Source: Sphingobacterium sp. lm-10 (lineage in GTDB: Bacteria > Bacteroidota > Bacteroidia > Sphingobacteriales > Sphingobacteriaceae). From it: a stretch of DNA of 64,000 nucleotides. This document shows positions 36,596-46,015 of the stretch, one piece after another (position 1 is the first letter of the stretch; the number at the start of each line of letters is the position of its first letter). The stretch is from assembly GCF_023554555.1 (NCBI RefSeq), contig NZ_JAMJWC010000002.1, forward strand, positions 868,001-932,000, read 5' to 3'. A program made the position numbers and the translations under genes. The notes beneath the pieces were generated by a model. It ran no database searches and was not told where the DNA came from. It worked only from the letters and a program-made list of their open reading frames with translations.

Positions 36596-37111
36596 ATGCG
36601 TGTAATCTACCTAATGTTATTACTTTCTGCCTGCTTCGGAAGCATGGCTCAGGATAGGAGTTTTGAATTGAAAATAAGCGGTGATATCCCAAAAGAGCTT
36701 GTATTTGACCAGGAAGATTTTGAGAAATTACCCACCATTAATGAAGTGCTGAAGGATAATAGGTCGGGCAAGGCTTACGTTTACACAGGAGTAAACGTAC
36801 AAGCTTTGCTGGAAAAAGCGGGCGCTCCGGTAGGAGCAGCGCTTCGAGGGGAGAACTTATCCAAATTTCTGTTAGTACGCTGTGCTGATGGATATGAGGT
36901 GTTGTTCTCGCTTGCCGAGCTGGATAGCTCATTTACAGATAGGCGAGTTGTATTGGCATACCTAAAAGACGACGTTCCATTAGATGCGAGTGAAGGTCCT
37001 TTACGATTAATCGTTCCCGGAGAAAAAAAACCAGCAAGAAGTTGTTTTCAAGTAGTGGAGATCATTATAGGCTTTGCCCCCGTATTTTCTACTGTAAATC
37101 TGGAAAAATAA
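36596..37111 (+). CDS. exported small protein with sulfite-oxidase-like molybdopterin-binding fold
   Basis: 171 residues, signal peptide (about 1-18, SMAQ). The remaining 150 residues look like the molybdopterin-binding domain of the sulfite oxidase family (PF00174-like): a VYTGVNVQALLEKAGAP segment, LLVRCADGYEVLFSLAEL and DDVPLDASEGPLRLIVPGEKKPARS, with C-terminal VVEIIIGF. This single-domain form is shorter than catalytic enzymes and may lack the Mo-ligating Cys in its usual place; the visible C (RCADGY) does not align with it with certainty. It might bind a cofactor or substrate rather than catalyse. It follows the diheme gene by 2 bp, last gene of the putative molybdenum-linked operon. 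Confidence 0.75.
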   Translation: MRVIYLMLLLSACFGSMAQDRSFELKISGDIPKELVFDQEDFEKLPTINEVLKDNRSGKAYVYTGVNVQALLEKAGAPVGAALRGENLSKFLLVRCADGYEVLFSLAELDSSFTDRRVVLAYLKDDVPLDASEGPLRLIVPGEKKPARSCFQVVEIIIGFAPVFSTVNLEK

Positions 37112-37208
37112 ACTTTTAAAAATTCCTTGCCTAATGGTCGCAAATTGGTAAACAAATTCAAAATGTTTACAAAATTGTGGTCTTGCTTTGTACATAAAAA
37201 GTATCACT

Positions 37209-39635
37209 ATGTATTTAAGCGAGTTCATCCGTTCTGCTGTTTCATGCCTTCTGGTTATATTAGGTTCTATATCCTATTGTTTCGCACAATATAGTTCCGT
37301 CACATTATCCGGGCTGGTACGCGACAAAAGCGATCGAAGTGCTATATCTTATGTAAATGTTAGTTTAAAGGAGCGAGGCAGTGAAGAAGTGCTGATCGCA
37401 ACGTTGAGTAACGAACAGGGAAGATACACTTTGCCGGATGTAAAGCCAGGAAATTATGTGTTGGTCATGGCTTCTATAGGTTATGTGGGCCATCAAGAAC
37501 AAATTTATGCGGGATCCCTCTCTGAGTACTTGGAACTGCCGCCTGTCGATTTGGTTACATCGGCTACGGAAATTGCTGATGTAGCCATCACCGCTCGGCG
37601 AAATGGAGTAAGTAGCAACCTAGAGCGCAAGAGCTATTCCATGGCAGACAACATCAGTCAGGCGGGAGGATCTGTACTACAAAGCATGCAAAATCTTCCT
37701 GGTGTATCTGTGCAGGATGGCCGTGTCTATCTCCGCGGCAGTGATCAGATTACGGTACTCATCGATGGAAAGCAAACGGCGCTTACCGGCTTTGGTAGCC
37801 AAGTCGGATTGGATAATATTCCAGCATCTGCTATAGAAAAGGTAGAAATTATCAACAACCCCTCTGCGAAATTTGATGCGAATGGTAACGCCGGCATCAT
37901 CAACATTGTGATGAAAAAAGAGCAACAGCAGGGCTTCAATGGAAAAGTAGGGATCACTGCGGGGGCGGGATCATTGTGGGAACGGAGAGCTAATTTGCCT
38001 ACCATCAGGCCTCAATACACCATAACGCCAAAAATCAATCCTTCGGTATCATTAAATTATCGCAAAGAAAATCTGAATGTCTTCCTGCAAGCGGACAATC
38101 TCTACACCGAAACGTTAAACAAAAACGATTATGTTCGCCGGGTATACGATGACGGCACGGTGATCAACTCTCAGCTTAAGCGAAACCGAAACACCAATTT
38201 CCTAACTACGAAAGCTGGTGTAGACTGGGAAATTAATCCGAATAATACGCTGACGATCTCTGGGATGTTTGGTAGTGAAAAAATCATTGATCGCGGTGAC
38301 CAACCCTTTTTCAATGCCGATTTCTCAGAGCGTCGCCGGTTATGGCAGTTTCTGGAAGACGAGCTGAAGACAACTGTAATGGCTACGGCGTCATATCGGC
38401 ACACATTTTCCGAACCTGGACACCAATTGATGGCGGGCTTCAACTATACCTTTCATCGAGAGGATGAACAATATTTTTACGATAATTTTCTGCCTACTTC
38501 TACAGGAACCGATGCGTTCAAATTGTTGTCCGATGAGCAGGTTTATGATTTTAATCTGGATTATGTCAGGCCACTTCGGTACGGGCGATTGGAAACGGGG
38601 ATAAAATTACGTAACCGCATTATCCCTACTAACATGGAGTTTCGTCCGGGTATTAATTCTGTACTGGATTTTGATGCCGGTGGATGGGCGGACTACAAAG
38701 AATTTATTCCTGCTATTTACGGGACATATGTATTTGAAAGTCCGAAATGGGAAGCAGAACTGGGCCTTCGCGTAGAATACGTGCGTATTCAATATGACGT
38801 AAATCCAGACCACAATACTTATAATAGTGATGGGTACCATTATACGCAGCCGTTTCCTAATCTTCGTCTGGCGTATAAACTCAATGATCATAACAAAATA
38901 TCGCTATTTTACAATCGACGTGTGGATCGTCCAAATGAGGTAGATATTCGCATATTTCCGAAATATGACGATGCCGAGATTATCAAAGTGGGAAACCCGG
39001 CTTTGCGTCCGCAGTTCACAAATAGTATAGAGTTGGGGCACCGCACGGCATGGAATGGAGGTTCCCTTTACTCCGCATTGTATCATCGCTTTGCTGATGG
39101 TACTATTACCCGAATTGCCAGTACTGTTCCGGGCAGCACATTGATCTACGATGTTTTCCAAAATGCTGGTAGAAGTTACAACACAGATGTCGAAATGACC
39201 TGGGATCAGCAGCTATCAGCGATGTATTCCTTTAATATAAATGCAAACCTGTACCGCAATCAGATTAATGCATTTACAGTCGAGAATCTATATCCGGAGC
39301 GAAATATCTTTTCAGCGCCACAACAAACGGCTGTATCAGGAAATGTTAAGCTCAATAATAAATTTCGTTTCCGCGGAGGGTGGGAAGGCTTGCTGACAGG
39401 AATTTACCTTGCTCCTGATTTATTACCTCAAGGCACAATCGGAGCCAGATTTTCGGTAGATGCCGGCTTGAAAAAGAGTATACAAAAGGGAAAAGGCGAG
39501 CTATTCTTTAATGCGACCGATTTATTCAATACGATGGTTATTCGTAGAGAAATTTTTGGTGCGGGCTTCTCCTATACCAGTGAAGACTACTACGAAACAC
39601 AAGTGGTGCGAGTAGGGTATAGCTACAAGTTTTAA
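37209..39635 (+). CDS. outer-membrane receptor (CarboxypepD_reg + plug + barrel family)
   Basis: 808 residues from the ATG at 37209 (a TTG 21 bp upstream is less likely). Signal peptide up to about residue 28 (FAQYSS), then a CarboxypepD_reg-like beta domain (SSVTLSGLVRDKSDRSAISY, VKPGNYVLVMASIGYVG), plug (GSVLQSMQNLPGVSVQDGR, LRGSDQITVLIDGK, IEKVEIINNPSAKFDANG) and barrel. The arrangement is that of the TonB-dependent receptor/outer membrane beta-barrel family 3 of Bacteroidota. The ligand is unknown. The following PAP2 gene starts 37 bp later and the pair may be regulated by the divergent two-component system. Confidence 0.9.
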   Translation: MYLSEFIRSAVSCLLVILGSISYCFAQYSSVTLSGLVRDKSDRSAISYVNVSLKERGSEEVLIATLSNEQGRYTLPDVKPGNYVLVMASIGYVGHQEQIYAGSLSEYLELPPVDLVTSATEIADVAITARRNGVSSNLERKSYSMADNISQAGGSVLQSMQNLPGVSVQDGRVYLRGSDQITVLIDGKQTALTGFGSQVGLDNIPASAIEKVEIINNPSAKFDANGNAGIINIVMKKEQQQGFNGKVGITAGAGSLWERRANLPTIRPQYTITPKINPSVSLNYRKENLNVFLQADNLYTETLNKNDYVRRVYDDGTVINSQLKRNRNTNFLTTKAGVDWEINPNNTLTISGMFGSEKIIDRGDQPFFNADFSERRRLWQFLEDELKTTVMATASYRHTFSEPGHQLMAGFNYTFHREDEQYFYDNFLPTSTGTDAFKLLSDEQVYDFNLDYVRPLRYGRLETGIKLRNRIIPTNMEFRPGINSVLDFDAGGWADYKEFIPAIYGTYVFESPKWEAELGLRVEYVRIQYDVNPDHNTYNSDGYHYTQPFPNLRLAYKLNDHNKISLFYNRRVDRPNEVDIRIFPKYDDAEIIKVGNPALRPQFTNSIELGHRTAWNGGSLYSALYHRFADGTITRIASTVPGSTLIYDVFQNAGRSYNTDVEMTWDQQLSAMYSFNINANLYRNQINAFTVENLYPERNIFSAPQQTAVSGNVKLNNKFRFRGGWEGLLTGIYLAPDLLPQGTIGARFSVDAGLKKSIQKGKGELFFNATDLFNTMVIRREIFGAGFSYTSEDYYETQVVRVGYSYKF

Positions 39636-39672
39636 TAGTACTGATTATCTCTATTTCTTCTTGTAATTAGTC

Positions 39673-40497
39673 ATGAAACTGAAATCATGGATTTTATACA
39701 GCTTGAAAGTGCTAGTCTTATTTGGCGGTACTTTCTTTCAAACCAGTGCGCAGACTGCCCGCGTCGGATCATACGTTTCAGCCAATACATTCATAACGAA
39801 TCCTATTACAGACACGCTGGTTCCTCTCACTTACCGTACTGAAAGAGAACGTCCTGTTTTTCTGCTTGGATCCGGCGTATTGATTGGTTATGGACTTATT
39901 AGTCTGGGTAACAATGGTGTGCGACAGCTTAACAACGAGGCGCGAGAGGAGATTCGTGAGCATAATCTAAGACGTAATAAACTGGATAACTATACTCAGT
40001 ACTTTCCAACGCTAATGGTATATGGGTTGAATGCAACAGGAGTCAAAGGCCTGCATAATTTTGTCGACAGATCGCTAATCTACGGTACCTCGCAACTCAT
40101 CGCCGCTAGCTTCGTGTTGCCACTTAAACATATTGTAGGAGAGGAGCGTCCTGATGGTTCTAATCGACTATCTTTTCCTTCTGGGCATACAACTACTGCA
40201 TTTTCTTCTGCCCACTTTATGTACAGGGAATATCGGGATAATAATTTATGGCTGAGTTTGTCAGGTTATCCTTTTGCTATTTTTACGGGAGCCTATCGTG
40301 CTGTCAACGATCGACATTGGTTAGGTGATGTGGTAGCAGGTGCCGGCTTTGGCATTTTGTCTACCGAACTTTCTTATTTGCTCTACCCAAAGATTAATAA
40401 ATTTTTATCCAATGGTAAAAAACGACGCTCCCATATAATGGTTTTTCCGCAATACCAACAAAATATGTTGGGTGTGGGGTGTATCGCTAATTTCTAA
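39673..40497 (+). CDS. exported PAP2-family phosphatase
   Basis: 274 residues with a signal peptide (about 1-27). The three PAP2 motifs are visible: KHIVGEERPDGSNR, RLSFPSGHTTTAFSSAH (PSGH) and YRAVNDRHWLGDVVAG (catalytic His). It dephosphorylates lipid phosphates or related molecules; in other bacteria some PAP2 proteins act on undecaprenyl diphosphate or lipid A. The N-terminal region is unusually long (about 125 residues before motif 1) and contains a helix and a NGVRQLNNEAREEIR segment. Next to a receptor gene and a sensor/regulator pair. Confidence 0.86.
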   Translation: MKLKSWILYSLKVLVLFGGTFFQTSAQTARVGSYVSANTFITNPITDTLVPLTYRTERERPVFLLGSGVLIGYGLISLGNNGVRQLNNEAREEIREHNLRRNKLDNYTQYFPTLMVYGLNATGVKGLHNFVDRSLIYGTSQLIAASFVLPLKHIVGEERPDGSNRLSFPSGHTTTAFSSAHFMYREYRDNNLWLSLSGYPFAIFTGAYRAVNDRHWLGDVVAGAGFGILSTELSYLLYPKINKFLSNGKKRRSHIMVFPQYQQNMLGVGCIANF

Positions 40498-40538
40498 CGA
40501 AGTATTTACTGTATCCATTAATCGCTTAGCGCTGTGGA

Positions 40539-41822
40539 CTAAAACTCCACAACAAATTCATGCATTCCTTTTTCAAATTTGTAGTATACAGTCCACTGAT
40601 GAAATTTACAAATTTCGTATACAATCGCAAGACCAAGCCCACTACCGGCAGTCTTACCAGATGTTTTTCTAAACCGTTTAAAAAGCCCTTGCAGCTCTAG
40701 GGTACTGCTGCCCGAATTGCTCACTGTAAATCCCATATTATGGAGCTTTACGCCAATTTCTCCATTTGTATTCGTATGCCTTATGGCGTTCAACAGCAGA
40801 TTGTTGCATAACAAATCAATTAAAATCTCATTGGCTTGAACATGGATGTCAGGAGAAATGCTTGTATGTAAAACTAACTTCTTTTGTTCTATGTATTCGT
40901 AGAGAACCTCTATGCGTTGTCGTAATAAACCGTCAAAAGAACAAGGGTTGTATGCGAATTGGTTATTTTCAATTTTAGCTAATAGGAGTAGATTTTTATT
41001 GATTCGTGCACTTCTGTTCAACGTGTGATTCATTTCTTCTACTATGTCGTATTGATCGGTACTCAGATCTGTACTTTGCAAAAGTACATCTAATTTATTT
41101 TTAAGAATTGCTAATGGTGTTTGTAGCTCGTGCGATGCATTCTCCGTGAACTCTTTTTGCGTTTTGTAGGTAGATACATTTCTTTCCAATAGACGAGCGA
41201 TGTCCGAGTTTAATTCTTCGAACTCCCTAATATCGCTTTTCATGAAATCTATTTGCGATTGCTGATTGATGTTGAAGGTTTTTAATTTACTCAGCGTATC
41301 CTGAAATGGATGCCAGATTTGTTTAGACAACCTACGATTTAAAATAATCAGCCCGAAAGCAATAAGTAGGAAGAAACAAATAGAAATTAAACTAATAGCC
41401 ACCACCGTCTCGTCTGTTTCCTCAATATTTGTCTCCACTGTTAGTGTAAAGGCCTGGTCATTAATAATAATCGTTCGCTGGAGGCAACGAAATCGATCTT
41501 CGGAAACTTCTCCTTCGAATTCAGATGTCCGGTAGATGGTGTAGACACTGTCCGCTTTAGCATCTACAGAATGACTAGGTTCTAATTTGGTGCCTGGTTG
41601 AATGTCGTTCCACAAAAGTATACTTTGTGCCAACTCATCAGCAGAAAGGTTTAGTTTAGTTAATCCACGCAGCGTTTTTTTAGCGATAATATCGTTATGT
41701 TCATCCAGCTCTCCTTTCCAGATGTTATCTACAACAATATAATAAACAGGAATACTGATGACAAAAATGATCGATATATAGATCATAAATGGCAAAGTGG
41801 TCTTCTGTAGTAACGGCTTCAT
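40539..41822 (-). CDS. sensor histidine kinase
   Basis: 427 residues. Two membrane helices (about 13-32 and 142-162) surround a periplasmic sensor of 110 residues; then HAMP-like linker, H-box with H231 in ENASHELQTPLAILKN, N-box NNLLLNAIRHT (N345), G1 in FTVSNSG and G2 in GSGLGLAIV. This is an HK of the OmpR-partner type. The regulator gene lies directly upstream (stop to start 3 bp), so they are co-transcribed. The signal is unknown; the adjacent receptors and PAP2 gene suggest an envelope signal. Confidence 0.92.
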   Translation of the reverse strand: MKPLLQKTTLPFMIYISIIFVISIPVYYIVVDNIWKGELDEHNDIIAKKTLRGLTKLNLSADELAQSILLWNDIQPGTKLEPSHSVDAKADSVYTIYRTSEFEGEVSEDRFRCLQRTIIINDQAFTLTVETNIEETDETVVAISLISICFFLLIAFGLIILNRRLSKQIWHPFQDTLSKLKTFNINQQSQIDFMKSDIREFEELNSDIARLLERNVSTYKTQKEFTENASHELQTPLAILKNKLDVLLQSTDLSTDQYDIVEEMNHTLNRSARINKNLLLLAKIENNQFAYNPCSFDGLLRQRIEVLYEYIEQKKLVLHTSISPDIHVQANEILIDLLCNNLLLNAIRHTNTNGEIGVKLHNMGFTVSNSGSSTLELQGLFKRFRKTSGKTAGSGLGLAIVYEICKFHQWTVYYKFEKGMHEFVVEF

Positions 41823-41825
41823 CTT

Positions 41826-42509
41826 CTATTTTATTTGGTCAATCCATTTATATCCGGTACCGTAAACAGTCTTTAAATAACGCTCGCATCCAGCTTCATA
41901 CAGTTTTTTCTTTAAATTTTTTACGTGAGCATATACGAAGTCATAATTGTCCAACATATCGGCAAGATCACCAGAAAGATGTTCTGCTAGCGTACTTTTT
42001 GATATTACCCTTTCTTTGTTCCCAATAAAATAAATAAGCAGATCGTATTCTTTCTTAGTAAGTTGGATCTCTCTGTTGTTCACCGTAACATTTTTAGATA
42101 ACAAATCAATTCGTAAAGGCCCCTGTTCGGTTGTGTTACTTCTGCTAAAATGGCTTCTTCGAATAATGGAATACATTCTCGCGGTCAATTCTGAAAGATG
42201 AAAAGGTTTAGTCAAGTAATCATCCGCCCCGATTTGCAGACCTCTAATTTTATCTTCCAAAGAATCTTTTGCCGAAATAATTATCACCCCATCTTGCTTG
42301 TTCATCTCCTTCAATATTTGTAAAAGGTGTAACCCATTCCCATCAGGAAGTCCAATGTCAAGCAATATACATTCATAATCGAAAGCATAGATTTTTTCAA
42401 GTGCGTCATGATAACTCTCCGCCCACTCGCACTTGTATTGTTCAGACTTTAGATAGCTTAACATACTTTTTGCCAGTTCAGGTTCATCTTCGATGATTAA
42501 TACTTTCAT
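41826..42509 (-). CDS. OmpR-family response regulator
   Basis: 227 residues: receiver (D51 as phospho-acceptor in ECILLDIGLPDG, acidic pair at the N-terminus IIEDEP, Lys in DDYLTKPF) and winged-helix effector domain (LTKKEYDLLIYFIGNKERVIS ... KTVYGTGYKWI). Start ATG at 42509. Its promoter region has an inverted repeat at 42524-42549 which might be an autoregulatory site. First gene of the regulator-kinase operon. Confidence 0.94.
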   Translation of the reverse strand: MKVLIIEDEPELAKSMLSYLKSEQYKCEWAESYHDALEKIYAFDYECILLDIGLPDGNGLHLLQILKEMNKQDGVIIISAKDSLEDKIRGLQIGADDYLTKPFHLSELTARMYSIIRRSHFSRSNTTEQGPLRIDLLSKNVTVNNREIQLTKKEYDLLIYFIGNKERVISKSTLAEHLSGDLADMLDNYDFVYAHVKNLKKKLYEAGCERYLKTVYGTGYKWIDQIK

Positions 42510-42513
42510 ACAA

Positions 42514-42549
42514 CAAAAATAGCATACTAATTTTGTAGAAATTTAGTAT
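42514..42549 (-). promoter_or_regulatory. putative promoter -7 box and autoregulatory inverted repeat of the response regulator
   Basis: On the minus strand TATTTTTG (42514-42521) matches TAnnTTTG. Directly upstream of it is an inverted repeat ATACTAA/TTAGTAT (42524-42530 and 42543-42549, 12-nt spacer; the flanking bases extend it with one bulge). It is 14 bp before the start codon. Confidence 0.5.
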
Positions 42550-42845
42550 TCTAAAGCCTGCACTGCTAACTTAATTGTTAAATATTACCCTCGGGCAAGA
42601 AATAAAAGAGGTTAATTGTTGTGCTCTTTCGAATTGTGCGTTCTCATGAGACTAAAATATTTCAATTATAGCGTGCCGCTGGTGAATTATCAGAGTTTAA
42701 AAGACATTTTTTGGTTTTATTACCATTTTTACAATATTATTTGTCAATAAGTAATAAAATGATGTTTTTTTAATGATAAATATTTTTAAATTAGCATTAT
42801 TGTTTAACTAGCTATCAAATAATATTCTTATTAAATCACAAATTG

Positions 42846-42958
42846 ATCACTTGTGATAATTTTTAATAGAATATTTGACATATTTTTTATCATTTTATTG
42901 GTATAAAATAAAGATTTATTATTAACTGAATCTTTATATGTATTAAAAAATGATAAAA
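42846..42958. repeat. dyad elements in the AT-rich leader of the TonB receptor gene
   Basis: In the 565-bp spacer (42510-43074), which holds no gene, three symmetric elements occur: ATCAC-TT-GTGAT (42846-42857), a 12-bp inverted repeat TTTTATCATTTT/AAAATGATAAAA (42885-42896 and 42947-42958) with a nested AAAGATT/AATCTTT (42910-42916 and 42929-42935) and, downstream, TTCACTTT/AAAGTGAA (42972-42979 and 42998-43005). Confidence 0.7.
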
Positions 42959-43074
42959 GTATTATGTAAAGTTCACTTTTTTATTTTTCTGATTCATAAA
43001 GTGAATAGTTTAAGCATTTGTCTATTAAATAGCGATTCAAATCTGATTTATTAACGCAAAAAATCCCATTAATC

Positions 43075-45870
43075 ATGAGAAAAAATTACATTTTGATACT
43101 AGCGCAGGCTTTGCTTTTCCAATTTTTAATCATTTCAGCGGCCTATGGTCAAAACTCAATTTTAAGAGGAAAGGTGCGTGCTGGTGGTGTAGGCTTACAC
43201 GGCGCCACTGTCACTGATATTGTGTCTGGGATGTCTACGTCAACTGCTGAGGATGGAAGTTACTCCTTAAATATCTCTTCTGCTTCTATGGTACGCCTCA
43301 GAGCTTCTTATATAGGATATAAAGCCCTAACGAAATCTATCGATCTTTCCGAAGCAACTCTATTGGATTTTGATCTGTCGGATGAATCATTGGACGAGGT
43401 GGTAGTTATTGGTAGCCGATCCGTACCGAGAACTAATCTGGAAACTACTGCTCCTGTCGATGTCGTAGATATAAAGAATTTAGCGAAGGATGTGGCGCAA
43501 GTGTCGCTTAATCAACTATTAAATTATGTGGCTCCATCTTTCAATGCGGTTAATACTTCGATAAATGACGGGACGGATCATATAGATCCAGCATCGCTTA
43601 GAGGCTTGGGACCGGATCAAGTACTCGTGCTGATCAACGGAAAAAGAAGACATACGTCGGCTTTAGTGAATGTAAATAATTCTTTTGGTCGCGGCTCTGT
43701 CGGAACAGACTTGAATGCGATACCCACCGCGGCTATTAAAAGGGTAGAAATTTTGAGAGATGGAGCGGCAGCACAATATGGATCAGATGCTATTGCAGGT
43801 GTCATTAATATTGTGCTGGATGATAGTGTGAATGAGCTAAATGTAACCATGTCTGCTGGAGGTAATGCTTCTCGGTTTTCGCAAGGAGGCATGGATGGAG
43901 AACAGACTCAAGTTAACTTAAATTTTGGGGTACCAATTGGTGAAAACGGAGGGTACATAAATGTTACCGGATCGTACGACATGCGAGAAGCAGTCAATAG
44001 ACAACGAGAATTTTTAGGTACCATATTTACAGATTATAACAATCCAACATTATACCCTAACCCGACCGGGATGGATATCACGGAGGCGGAGCTTCAAAGA
44101 AGAGGTTTAGATCGAACAGATTTTGTCTCTCAAGTTGGCTCTTCAGAAGCCAATGGTGGTTCGGCTTTCTTTAACAGTGAGGTACCTCTAGGTGAAGAAA
44201 GTAGCTTCTATGCATTTGGTGGCTTAAACTTTCGTTCTGGAAAATCTGGTGCGTTCCGAAGGATGCCAGCTCAGTTGCATCAAAATAATGATGCGGTGTA
44301 TCCGAATGGTTTTTTACCCTTCATCGAATCTAGTGTGTACGATCAATCTTTTGCTGCAGGTCTGAAAACTAAAATCGATGATTGGCATATTGATTTTTCC
44401 AATACCTACGGTCAGAATAGTATACAATTCGAGAATACAAACACAATCAATGCAACGATGTTGGAGCAATCTCCCCGAGATTTTCGCTCTGGAGGTATTT
44501 CCTTTCTTCAGAACACCACTAACTTTGATATTAGTAAAAATTTCGAAACAGTATCTCAGGGTTTACACCTAGCGTTTGGTTTAGAACATCGTTATGAGCG
44601 TTATCAAATCACACCAGGAGAGGAAAGTTCCTACACCGACTATGGTCAAGGATATTTTGTGACAGACGAAACAGGTGTTCGTCGTTTTATTCCAGATTAT
44701 ATAAACGGACCATCTACTAGATTTGCTCCTAATGGGGTGCCTTACTTTCAGGGCTCTCAGGGATTTCCTGGCTTTAGACCCGAAAATGCAGTGTTGGAGA
44801 ATCGTAATTCTTTCGCCGCCTACATGGATACAGAGTTGAGTATAACAAAAAGCTGGCTATTAACTGGTGCTTTGCGTTTTGAGAATTATTCTGACTTCGG
44901 ATCTACGTTAAATTGGAAGTTGAGCACCTTATATAGAATGAGTGATATCTATAATTTCAGAGCAGCTGCTAGCACAGGATTTCGAGCCCCTTCGCTGCAT
45001 CAGCGATATTATAATGCCACAACCAGTCGAGAGGTAGATGGTGAATTTTTGAATTCAGGCGCTTTTCAGAATAATAGCCGAGTGGCTGAGTTACTTGGAA
45101 TTCCTTCTTTGCGACAAGAACTATCCCAGTCTTACAGTGCCGGATTCACAGCGAATTGGGGAGCATGGAAGGCCACGGTAGATGGCTATTACATTCGTAT
45201 TGATGATCGTGTGGTATATACCGGAATGTTTATGGGAAGCACTGCACCAGACGCGACAGAGCAAGAACGGGAAATAGCAGGCTTATTGGCACAGGCGAAT
45301 GCCAATGCTGCGCAATTTTTTGCGAATGCAATCGATACCGATACAAAAGGAATTGATGTAGTATTAACCTATAATACAGCGTTAGGTCAAGGTCATTTGC
45401 GAGCTGACTTGGCAGGTACATTTGTGCAAACCAATATCATTGGCAGCCCGAACACCTCCGAACAATTAGCTGGTTTGGAAGATACATACTTTGATCTGAG
45501 TAATAGAATATTATTAGAGTCTGCCGTACCACGTATGAAGGGTAATCTGTCTTTAAACTATTCTTATAAACGCTTCAATGTCTTTCTTCGGAACGTGTAT
45601 TTTGGTCCAGTTGATGAGGCAACAAATCTTGTGGATTATATGCAAACGTTTGGAGCAAGGCTAGTAACCGACTTATCGTTAGGGTATCAAATTTCAGAAA
45701 AGCTGAGTTGGACTATTGGAGCAAATAACCTATTCGATATTTACCCGGATCAAATCCGTGCGGATAGCCCAGTCCGCAATAACGACATTTTCCTTTATGC
45801 AAGAACAGGGCAACAATTTGGCTATTTTGGAAGGCATATCTTTACGAGACTAGCTTTCACCTTAAAATAA
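43075..45870 (+). CDS. TonB-dependent receptor with CarboxypepD_reg domain
   Basis: 931 residues. Signal peptide (1-25, cleavage around AYG-QN), CarboxypepD_reg-like domain (LRGKVRAGGVGLHGATVTDI to SYIGYKALTKSI), plug from about residue 110 (LDEVVVIGSRSVPRTNLETTAP, VSLNQLLNYVAPSFNA, RGLGPDQVLVLINGKRRHTSAL, IKRVEILRDGAAAQYGSDAI) and a large barrel ending in LAFTLK. The plug type with RGLGPDQVLVLINGKRRH is a recognisable subgroup whose ligands are unknown. It has a long dyad-rich leader. It is the nearest outer-membrane importer to the MbnP/MbnH genes, and divergent from the two-component system. Confidence 0.92.
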   Translation: MRKNYILILAQALLFQFLIISAAYGQNSILRGKVRAGGVGLHGATVTDIVSGMSTSTAEDGSYSLNISSASMVRLRASYIGYKALTKSIDLSEATLLDFDLSDESLDEVVVIGSRSVPRTNLETTAPVDVVDIKNLAKDVAQVSLNQLLNYVAPSFNAVNTSINDGTDHIDPASLRGLGPDQVLVLINGKRRHTSALVNVNNSFGRGSVGTDLNAIPTAAIKRVEILRDGAAAQYGSDAIAGVINIVLDDSVNELNVTMSAGGNASRFSQGGMDGEQTQVNLNFGVPIGENGGYINVTGSYDMREAVNRQREFLGTIFTDYNNPTLYPNPTGMDITEAELQRRGLDRTDFVSQVGSSEANGGSAFFNSEVPLGEESSFYAFGGLNFRSGKSGAFRRMPAQLHQNNDAVYPNGFLPFIESSVYDQSFAAGLKTKIDDWHIDFSNTYGQNSIQFENTNTINATMLEQSPRDFRSGGISFLQNTTNFDISKNFETVSQGLHLAFGLEHRYERYQITPGEESSYTDYGQGYFVTDETGVRRFIPDYINGPSTRFAPNGVPYFQGSQGFPGFRPENAVLENRNSFAAYMDTELSITKSWLLTGALRFENYSDFGSTLNWKLSTLYRMSDIYNFRAAASTGFRAPSLHQRYYNATTSREVDGEFLNSGAFQNNSRVAELLGIPSLRQELSQSYSAGFTANWGAWKATVDGYYIRIDDRVVYTGMFMGSTAPDATEQEREIAGLLAQANANAAQFFANAIDTDTKGIDVVLTYNTALGQGHLRADLAGTFVQTNIIGSPNTSEQLAGLEDTYFDLSNRILLESAVPRMKGNLSLNYSYKRFNVFLRNVYFGPVDEATNLVDYMQTFGARLVTDLSLGYQISEKLSWTIGANNLFDIYPDQIRADSPVRNNDIFLYARTGQQFGYFGRHIFTRLAFTLK

Positions 45871-46015
45871 AGGAAACATAGGCAAGGGTATGCGAAACAC
45901 TCGCGTATCTTTGCTAGTTTAGGTCTTAGTAAGAACACGAGCACATTTCAGCTCGATCAGCAGCATAGTTGCTGATTTCAAGGCTTATAGACGTTGTGTT
46001 TGCGCAATCTTCTTG

